14,079 bases of DNA from Kiritimatiellia bacterium (GTDB taxonomy: Bacteria; Verrucomicrobiota; Kiritimatiellia; RFP12; DVOR01). The position numbers and the translations under genes were made by a program. Where the stretch lies: positions 1 through 14,079 of the forward strand of contig JAFTHG010000203.1 in NCBI GenBank assembly GCA_017457555.1. The letters run 5' to 3'. Of the stretch, positions 8,807-14,079 are shown piece after piece (position 1 is the first letter of the stretch; each line of letters starts with the position of its first letter). Below the pieces are notes generated by a model. It saw nothing but the letters and a program-made list of their open reading frames with translations. It did no database searches and was not told where the DNA came from.

Positions 8807-9136
8807 TCACGTTAGAAAGGGTAGAGAGATTCCGAGTGTGGCAGCGAGGATGGCGAGAAAGCCAAGGAGTACCCAGAGGCCATATTTGAGCAAAATCGAC
8901 CAATGTACTTTCGGGGTTGTTGGAGAGTTGGGAAGCGATTTGGTCTGTGATTGACGTCCAGGACAGTTGTTGTAATTCAGCTGCAGCTGGTCAATCTTCT
9001 GTATAATCTCCTGCGTCTTCTCTGTGGTTGATTGTTGGCAATGGAGCATGACGATTAGGAGTTGTGCGATCGCTTCATTACAATGATCGCCGTCGACGAC
9101 GCGCTTGATAACGGCTTGTGATACGGGGTCGTGCAT
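8807..9136 (-). CDS. 109-aa protein with C-terminal transmembrane segment, possible lysis-cassette or holin-like protein
   Basis: Residues 1-55 are predicted helical and fairly hydrophilic (MHDPVSQAVIKRVVDGDHCN..., then TTEKTQEIIQKIDQLQ). A Pro/Ser/Thr linker follows at about 59-76, and one hydrophobic segment at about 80-105 (ILLKYGLWVLLGFLAILAAT) ends almost at the C-terminus. This tail-anchor layout leaves the N-terminal part outside the bilayer. The gene lies 46 bases after the candidate outer spanin gene and 110 bases before the 445-aa gene, all on one strand. No Shine-Dalgarno sequence is visible: a heptamer array runs to within 3 bases of the ATG, and the next Met is only at residue 30. 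It could be a holin-type, antiholin-like or virion membrane protein; no family is recognised. Confidence 0.7.
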   Translation of the reverse strand: MHDPVSQAVIKRVVDGDHCNEAIAQLLIVMLHCQQSTTEKTQEIIQKIDQLQLNYNNCPGRQSQTKSLPNSPTTPKVHWSILLKYGLWVLLGFLAILAATLGISLPFLT

Positions 9137-9139
9137 GGT

Positions 9140-9174
9140 GAATTACGAATTACGAATGATGAATGATGAATTGC
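9140..9174. repeat. Five-unit GAATTAC/GAATGAT heptamer array
   Basis: On the plus strand the units are GAATTAC (9140-9146), GAATTAC (9147-9153), GAATGAT (9154-9160), GAATGAT (9161-9167) and GAATTGC (9168-9174). The array fills 35 of the 46 bases between the lipoprotein gene and the 109-aa gene and stops 3 bases before the latter's ATG. Its 7-base period matches that of the unrelated NNGTGGC arrays at 7151-7283. Confidence 0.85.
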
Positions 9175-9182
9175 ATCTGGCT

Positions 9183-9416
9183 CTACGGGGTGAGGAGGAG
9201 TGCGTGGTAAGTTTCTTCTGGCAGGATGTAGACCACGCCTTTGAATGTATAGGCGGCTCCGGCGGGCGTAACAACACGGCAGCCATCCTCAAGGATGAGA
9301 TGGCCGCTGTGGATCATGTCAGTCTGCGCGGAGATCGTTGAGCTCTGCGAGGAGCTGCAACCAACGAGCGCGCAGGCGCTTATGCTCAGCAATGTTATTA
9401 GAAGTTTGTGTCGCAT
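9183..9416 (-). CDS. Small lipoprotein, candidate outer-membrane spanin (Rz1-like)
   Basis: The ATG at 9416 gives 77 residues with a clear lipoprotein signal: MRHK, a hydrophobic stretch LLITLLSISACA, then the lipobox LVGC with Cys20, followed by a Ser-rich start of the mature protein (SSSQSS). The mature part is about 58 residues and contains a short beta-rich C-terminus (CRVVTPAGAAYTFKGVVYILPEETYHALLLTP). The first 98 bases overlap the 3' end of the upstream 77-aa gene in another frame, as in overlapping Rz/Rz1 spanin pairs. Against a standard Rz1, it is not markedly proline-rich. The frame is open upstream to 9629, but that extension lacks a signal sequence and overlaps the neighbouring genes, so it is rejected. 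Lipoprotein status is strong; spanin role is moderately supported by context. Confidence 0.75.
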   Translation of the reverse strand: MRHKLLITLLSISACALVGCSSSQSSTISAQTDMIHSGHLILEDGCRVVTPAGAAYTFKGVVYILPEETYHALLLTP

Positions 9417-9552
9417 GGCGCAACTCCTCGAAGGCCTGATTGACTTGTGTTTCCAGCGCCTCACGATACTGCCGCCGACAATGCCTCGTCCACACACGCG
9501 CGCAAACCAAAGCGATGCCAAAGACGGCACTAATCGAGAGACACGTCCACAT
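9319..9552 (-). CDS. Membrane-anchored coiled-coil protein, candidate inner-membrane spanin (Rz-like)
   Basis: The 77 residues start with one N-terminal hydrophobic segment (about residues 4-20, CLSISAVFGIALVCARV). An Arg-rich patch follows (RHCRRQYREA), then a charged helical region to the end (EALETQVNQAFEELRHATQ...LLAELNDLRAD). The N-terminal anchor plus helical periplasmic domain is the layout of a phage i-spanin, although it is shorter than classical Rz (about 150 residues). The ATG lies 6 bases after the stop of the 57-aa gene, consistent with translational coupling since no strong ribosome site is visible. The 3' end overlaps the lipoprotein gene by 98 bases out of frame. In the spanin model it would pair with that lipoprotein to fuse inner and outer membranes during lysis. 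No sequence match to a named family is claimed. Confidence 0.68.
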   Translation of the reverse strand: MWTCLSISAVFGIALVCARVWTRHCRRQYREALETQVNQAFEELRHATQTSNNIAEHKRLRARWLQLLAELNDLRAD

Positions 9553-9558
9553 GATGCT

Positions 9559-9732
9559 TTACTCTGCGGTTTCGACCTGGATGGTATTGACGGCATCACC
9601 GAGCTTAGCGGTGATATCGCCCGCTTCATCAGTAGTCAAGTTACCATCCTTCAATGCAACTACAATCGTCAAAATGGCAGCAATCACCGCTCCGGCTATC
9701 GCGATCCATCCCTTTAATGTTGGCTTCTTCAT
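9559..9732 (-). CDS. 57-aa single-TM protein at head of lysis-type cassette
   Basis: This short gene begins at the ATG at 9732, preceded by a very strong ribosome site (GGAGGA, 6 bases upstream), and ends with TAA at 9559. The protein starts MKKPTLKGW, has one hydrophobic segment at about residues 9-27 (IAIAGAVIAAILTIVVAL) and a hydrophilic acidic tail with KDGNLTTDEAGDI, then AKLGDAVNTIQVETAE. Size and layout fit small phage holins or other lysis-region membrane peptides. The position directly before the spanin-like pair supports this. It has only one TM segment, so if a holin it would belong to the small single-pass type. The strong ribosome site suggests high expression. Coding is well supported by start, ribosome site and tight coupling; holin role is inferred. 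Confidence 0.72.
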   Translation of the reverse strand: MKKPTLKGWIAIAGAVIAAILTIVVALKDGNLTTDEAGDITAKLGDAVNTIQVETAE

Positions 9733-9774
9733 TGTGTCTCCTCCATGATGAGCATTTAAGATAAGGCTATTAAC

Positions 9775-9808
9775 GCATAACCAACGCGCGTGCGCGCGTT
9801 GGTTATGC
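9775..9808. terminator. Perfect 16-bp inverted repeat between the polyvalent gene and the small membrane genes
   Basis: The arms GCATAACCAACGCGCG (9775-9790) and its exact complement (9793-9808) are separated by TG only, giving a strong GC-rich hairpin. A T-rich stretch (GATTCGTTTTGATTTT, 9809-9824) follows on the plus strand. On the minus strand, the direction of the genes, the hairpin is followed by GTTAATAGCC with no T-run. As an intrinsic terminator it would therefore act mainly on plus-strand transcripts. For the minus-strand operon it may instead act as a partial terminator, an mRNA end stabiliser for the polyvalent gene or a protein-binding palindrome. The repeat is certain; the role is open. 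Confidence 0.6.
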
Positions 9809-9842
9809 GATTCGTTTTGATTTTAGTGTGGATTTCCCATAA

Positions 9843-12800
9843 TTACTGCATGAGTTCCAGTGCTCGCTTTTTCAGACGAGGATCTGTGATGCGATTCATT
9901 GAGCGAATCATTTGTTTCTGCTCATCCTCTGTGCCCTCTTTAGCGTACTTCATCATGTAGCGTACGACGTCCCAATCGTTCAAAATTTCGTCGGGAACGA
10001 GATGTGGATTCCCTTCGGCGAAATGTTTGAAGTGTTCCTTCGCCTTAAGACGCTTAACGGCTAATTGGCGTTCGCTAATATTATCTATCTGCTGCTTCGT
10101 TTGTTCGAGGCCTTCGGAATCAACAGAGGCGAATCGCATCAATACCGGGCCAATAACAGGTTGTGCCAAGAGGCCTCTTATCGTTTGTGCATCTTCGCGA
10201 GCTTCAGGTTCGTCCGTTCTCATAAAGCGATAGAGTGGCAAGAGTGGCGAGTTATTCCAGATTCGTTTTCCTGCGGACTTCAAGAGGTACTTGTATCCTT
10301 CTTTTTCGAAGCGCGCTTTAAATTCATCTTCGGAATACATCGGAGCATTACGATAGGATTCGTAGGGATTACTGCCAAATACATACGGCGACAAGACACT
10401 CGAAAGAGTGGTAAAGAGCGTACCTGTCGATGATGGGTCAAAGGCAATATTCTGCCCCAGGATCTTAAGCAGTTCACTCCATCCGCGTTCTGGATTTGGG
10501 GAATAGGCGTCCATGTTGGTATTCCACCAAGCATTGATCGCCATATCTGCAAGTTTTGCTTCTTCTGGAATGGGAATCTTCAGTGAAACGGTTGTTTTAC
10601 CATCATCCGAGAGCCAGATGGGAATCACTCGATTATTTTCCAGGGTGTACGGCTTAACATTTCGGTAGGCCTTCTGCATCCAATCAAAGGTGTGGATAAT
10701 CTCTCCGGCGGTGGTACCTTCAAGTTCTTCTTCCGATGGGTCGCCTAAGATCTTACGCAGATAGTACGCAGCCAATCCAGAAGCGATTAAGAGTGAAACG
10801 ATTCGAGGGGCTGCATGACTGAGTACTTTGGCTGTCCAATTACCAGGGTGCTCCTTGGCGGCACGCAGTGTACGCATCGTACCTTCGCGGCGTGCATTCC
10901 AGAAGGGTGAGCAGAACATTTCGAGCATGCCTGCGATTGTGCCACGCGCAGCGAAGTTTGGGTCGCCCGCGCGATCCATCACCTGCAGCGCGATTTCTTT
11001 CTGGTGTGCCTGATCATACTCGCCACGCACCTGCTGGTCATGTAAGAAGCAGTAGCCAGCGATTTTATTTGTCATTGAGGCGAGCTCGTTGACATATCCT
11101 GCGCTGCGCCAATAGGCCGTGGCTGCACGCCAAATACCTTTACCTGTGCCCTTGGCAATCTCCTTAAAGAGCTGTCGAGGTACAGGAGAGATGTCGGAGG
11201 GGTCATCGTAACCCAAACCGTACTTGTCAAAGAGTTGTGCTAAGTTTGACTTCGTATAGTCATCCTGACGCAATTGGTTCATCGTTAAGAGAATGTTATC
11301 TTCAAGTACATGACGCGCCATTATCGCGCAGTACTCAAGTTCGCGTGCCTTCGTTTGTTGTCCAGCCTTTCGAGCTACGGCAGCATCCTGTAGCGTCTTT
11401 TCGATTTTACCCCCTTGAATGATTCTCGCGATCTTATGCCCATAACTTGTCCAGTATTCCGAGACATTCCGATTGAAGATCATCCGTCCAATCGGATTTT
11501 CGCCAATGGACTTCATGATGTGTGGTGGGATGAATTGCGCAGCAGCGGAAACATAGGCAGACACATCCGTGGCATAGCTCAATGTCGAGAGTAAGTTCCC
11601 CTTACGCGGAATCGCTGCACCTAAGCTAAATGCAGAGAGCCAATAGAGCGGCGAGCGATGCAAGCCATACGTATTAATCGCCAGTGCGTCAAGGTCGCGT
11701 TGATAGGCGGTAAACACGAAGGCGAAGTTGTTTGTCGTGAATGCAGCGTTAAGGAGGCGCGCGGCAGCCGTGAGTTTCGGGATAGATGTATTGCGCTGAT
11801 TGATCGCATCGGCTACAGCGCGTGGAACACGTGCTGTGATTCGTTCACCATCGCGCATGAAGGCAATCGTCCCATAACGTGCATTTTCTACACGAGAATC
11901 GCCTGTGCCCAAGATTTTGACGTCCGGGGAATTATTGGCGAGCAGCGCATCGACCACTTGAATGATCGCCGCATTCTGTTGTGCGGTTTCTAACAGTGTG
12001 ACAGCAGTCTGTGCGGTCGCAGCCAGAGGCGAGACCGTCGGACGGAACGAGCCTTCCAATCGGTGCAGCACATTGCCAATGCCGCCACGATCGCCGCCGG
12101 TGGCCAGCGAGCGAATGTCTTGTAGTGCGACTTCAAGTGGATCAATCGTAGGTTCTTCGCCGCGCAAACGCCGTGCGACTTTATCAACGGTATCGGCATC
12201 GACGGTATGCGCCATTGTAACGTAGTGCTTGTTTTTGTCGAGATACGCCATTCGCTTCTGGCCAAGCATCTGACGCAAGGCTGGATTCTGCAAGACGTGT
12301 TGCTCGTAGAGCGCATGAAATACCTTGGCCAGTGTTGCCACGCGCTTAAACTGAGCATAGCCCAACTGATGCACCATCGCGTTAAGTTCCTTGCGCGCTG
12401 TCGGGGCGTCCACACCGAGTGCGGTTGCGCGGCCTTGCAATTCGGTCGACACACGCTTAAAGTGCATGTAGGCATTGAGCGTTTGCATATCAACGCCCCA
12501 CTTTTCGGCAATCTTCCCGACCTTTTCATTCACATCAATCAAGAAGAGCTTGCTGCGGCCGTACTGATGCGAGAACATTTCCTTCGCGTAACGGATATTC
12601 ACCATTTCTTTATCGAGGCGTGCAATAGCCGCCTCGTAGTCAGATTTGATGATTACACCCGCTTTGAGATCTGCCTTCAGCTTCGCACGCACATCGGCTT
12701 GCGCGTGCTGTACTACCATGATTGTGGGTTTAAAGCGGTCAAAGAGAATACGCACGGTATCCATCCACTTCATGTGCATTGTGGGTTTCGTGATGGCATC

Positions 12801-14079
12801 GCGCACCTGACGGTGAGCGATTTCCGCCTCTCGCGTCCAGGTCTTCTGAAGGCGTGCAACCAAGGCATTGCCATCTACACCTAACCGCATTTGATCCATC
12901 GTTTCCACCCAGCGATCCATGACGCTTGGCTTCTTCGTCATACCATTTAAGAATGCTTCGTAGAACTGCGGAGCATTCGTGCGGACGCGTTCTGGATCAA
13001 GCATCATTGCTGCGCCCATTTCGGCGTACACTTCTGCGGGGTTGTTATTAAAATGAGAAGTGTCTGGAGAGCCTTGCCACTGCGCGATGAAGTTCAAACA
13101 CTCGTCGGTAATTTGCTTATCATTAGCGGTAGAGATATCGGCCACGACCTTTTTAAAGCTATCTTTAAGCGATGCCAAGTGTCCGAGCAGATTGCCGCGT
13201 TCCTTGCACTTCGAAACGGCCTCGCCGTCAATCAGGTCAATCAGGTGCCACAATTCGTGCGCCATCACCTTGGTGCCAATTCCCTGGTGGATGCCAGACT
13301 TAATGCGCTGCTCAATCAGTTTATCAACCTCCTTGGCGAGTTCCTGTTCAGAGCGCACGCGTTCAAATTCAACGGCATTATGCTTCTTGTTTACCTTCTC
13401 CTTATGATTGGCCGCCCAGGTGGGATCTTCATTTTTGAAGAAGCCTTTCGCCACTAAGCGATCGTGCAAGACTGTGATATCGGTTTTATCCACCAGGCCG
13501 AAGAGCTGCGCACGCACCATGATATCCTGCGTCTTATTGTTGAACCAACCGAGCGCACTGGCCATGCCATGCGAACGATTCGCCACAACACGCGGCAGCT
13601 TACCGGTGAGTAAACGATACATCTCCACGACGTGGTGCAGCGACAATGGCAGCATCCCACGCTCATGCGCCGGAGAACCTGCAACAGGCACGCGAGCATT
13701 ATTGCCATACATGGAGATGTCCATCGTCGAGGCATAATTGAAGCGCCCACGCGCAGCATTGATGTCGTCTAAAGAAGTGTCGTTCCGCTTGAGGTTTTGT
13801 TCATCGGCGTTTAAAAGGTCGATAATTTGTTCTTGACTTTTAGCCGTGTTTATGTTAGCGTTCAAAGTGTCTTGTGGTATTACTGCCTTGGAGGAAGAAA
13901 TGTTCTGGATTAACGAAAAATTAGGTATAGCGTTTGAGTCTTGTGAAGGCGGTAGAGCCGTTTGGAGTTCAGAAGATAAGGACTTCACAAGATTAATGAC
14001 TCGTGATGAGAGGAGGCGCTGCGATCTTGCAGATTGTAAGCGTGTAAGTGAATCTAAGGCGCGTGCTTTTATGTTGGCA
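9843..14079 (-). CDS. Large phage polyvalent protein with HExxH metallopeptidase and LPD38-like region, 5' end beyond window
   Basis: The reading frame has no stop between the right edge and the TAA at 9843. A GTG at 13988 is an available start (1,381 residues), but 30 more codons upstream are open (ANIKARALDSLTRL...), so the gene probably starts outside. Numbering from the GTG, residues 244-248 are HELWH, followed by NPAEVYAE at 316-323. This fits a gluzincin-type zinc metallopeptidase with Glu as a possible third ligand. Residues about 350-680 are helical and charged. The C-terminal half has TTNNFAFVFTAYQRDLDALA (about 749-768), DRAGDPNFAARGT near 1000, a hydrophobic segment near 1060-1080 (IVSLLIASGLAAYYL) and a strand region VSLKIPIPEE. 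Together these recall LPD38-type large polyvalent proteins that phages package and eject with their DNA. A likely role is internal virion protein acting in the newly infected cell. Domain names come from pattern memory, not a search. Confidence 0.85.
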   Translation of the reverse strand, partial: ANIKARALDSLTRLQSARSQRLLSSRVINLVKSLSSELQTALPPSQDSNAIPNFSLIQNISSSKAVIPQDTLNANINTAKSQEQIIDLLNADEQNLKRNDTSLDDINAARGRFNYASTMDISMYGNNARVPVAGSPAHERGMLPLSLHHVVEMYRLLTGKLPRVVANRSHGMASALGWFNNKTQDIMVRAQLFGLVDKTDITVLHDRLVAKGFFKNEDPTWAANHKEKVNKKHNAVEFERVRSEQELAKEVDKLIEQRIKSGIHQGIGTKVMAHELWHLIDLIDGEAVSKCKERGNLLGHLASLKDSFKKVVADISTANDKQITDECLNFIAQWQGSPDTSHFNNNPAEVYAEMGAAMMLDPERVRTNAPQFYEAFLNGMTKKPSVMDRWVETMDQMRLGVDGNALVARLQKTWTREAEIAHRQVRDAITKPTMHMKWMDTVRILFDRFKPTIMVVQHAQADVRAKLKADLKAGVIIKSDYEAAIARLDKEMVNIRYAKEMFSHQYGRSKLFLIDVNEKVGKIAEKWGVDMQTLNAYMHFKRVSTELQGRATALGVDAPTARKELNAMVHQLGYAQFKRVATLAKVFHALYEQHVLQNPALRQMLGQKRMAYLDKNKHYVTMAHTVDADTVDKVARRLRGEEPTIDPLEVALQDIRSLATGGDRGGIGNVLHRLEGSFRPTVSPLAATAQTAVTLLETAQQNAAIIQVVDALLANNSPDVKILGTGDSRVENARYGTIAFMRDGERITARVPRAVADAINQRNTSIPKLTAAARLLNAAFTTNNFAFVFTAYQRDLDALAINTYGLHRSPLYWLSAFSLGAAIPRKGNLLSTLSYATDVSAYVSAAAQFIPPHIMKSIGENPIGRMIFNRNVSEYWTSYGHKIARIIQGGKIEKTLQDAAVARKAGQQTKARELEYCAIMARHVLEDNILLTMNQLRQDDYTKSNLAQLFDKYGLGYDDPSDISPVPRQLFKEIAKGTGKGIWRAATAYWRSAGYVNELASMTNKIAGYCFLHDQQVRGEYDQAHQKEIALQVMDRAGDPNFAARGTIAGMLEMFCSPFWNARREGTMRTLRAAKEHPGNWTAKVLSHAAPRIVSLLIASGLAAYYLRKILGDPSEEELEGTTAGEIIHTFDWMQKAYRNVKPYTLENNRVIPIWLSDDGKTTVSLKIPIPEEAKLADMAINAWWNTNMDAYSPNPERGWSELLKILGQNIAFDPSSTGTLFTTLSSVLSPYVFGSNPYESYRNAPMYSEDEFKARFEKEGYKYLLKSAGKRIWNNSPLLPLYRFMRTDEPEAREDAQTIRGLLAQPVIGPVLMRFASVDSEGLEQTKQQIDNISERQLAVKRLKAKEHFKHFAEGNPHLVPDEILNDWDVVRYMMKYAKEGTEDEQKQMIRSMNRITDPRLKKRALELMQ

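Noticed and set aside
9183..9629. Reading the lipoprotein as a 148-aa protein starting at 9629
   Set aside because: The extra 71 residues are Arg/Ser-rich, overlap two better genes and would bury the signal peptide and lipobox in the interior.
12207..12884. A 225-codon plus-strand frame opposite the polyvalent gene, plus the 179-codon minus frame at 11990-12529
   Set aside because: Both lie inside the well-supported polyvalent gene and show no independent signals.

Overview
The window reads almost entirely on the minus strand and has two parts. The right part (about 7359-14079) looks like the late, virion and lysis region of a phage or prophage. The left part (1-6956) is the 5' portion of a very large secreted, repeat-rich beta-helix or autotransporter-like protein whose C-terminus lies outside the window. 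The lipoprotein box, the spanin-like pair and the autotransporter-style passenger repeats point to a diderm bacterium. The overall style (giant Ala/Thr/Gly-rich passenger, an N-terminal NFG...GGIAAIQV module, heptamer intergenic repeats) recalls gut members of the PVC group, such as Kiritimatiellota or Lentisphaerota. That assignment comes from memory of family style and is not proven; no rRNA or tRNA is visible.

In transcription order (right to left) the phage-like part begins with a polyvalent protein of at least 1,411 residues that is open at the right window edge. It has an HELWH metallopeptidase motif near the N-terminus and a C-terminal half resembling the large polyvalent protein-associated domains of phage ejected proteins. 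A 110-base spacer with a perfect 16-bp inverted repeat follows. Next comes a compact set of small membrane-linked genes: a 57-aa single-TM protein, a 77-aa TM plus coiled-coil protein, a 77-aa lipoprotein overlapping it out of frame (a Rz/Rz1-type arrangement), and a 109-aa protein with a C-terminal TM segment. The last gene is a 445-aa coiled-coil protein with a Pro/Thr-rich tail, probably a virion or internal protein. No endolysin, integrase, terminase or attachment site is visible.

A gene-free stretch (6957-7358) separates the two parts. It carries two copies of a roughly 65-bp unit built from heptamers of the form NNGTGGC, then a strong sigma70-like promoter (TTGACA-17-TACACT) driving the giant gene. 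A second heptamer family (GAATTAC/GAATGAT) fills the gap in front of the 109-aa gene and leaves a two-unit relic in front of the 445-aa gene.

The most interesting points are the polyvalent metallopeptidase protein, the candidate overlapping spanin pair, the two 7-bp-period repeat families at gene borders, and the unclear ownership (host, or phage cargo) of the giant surface protein. Long plus-strand frames opposite these genes are judged to be shadows.
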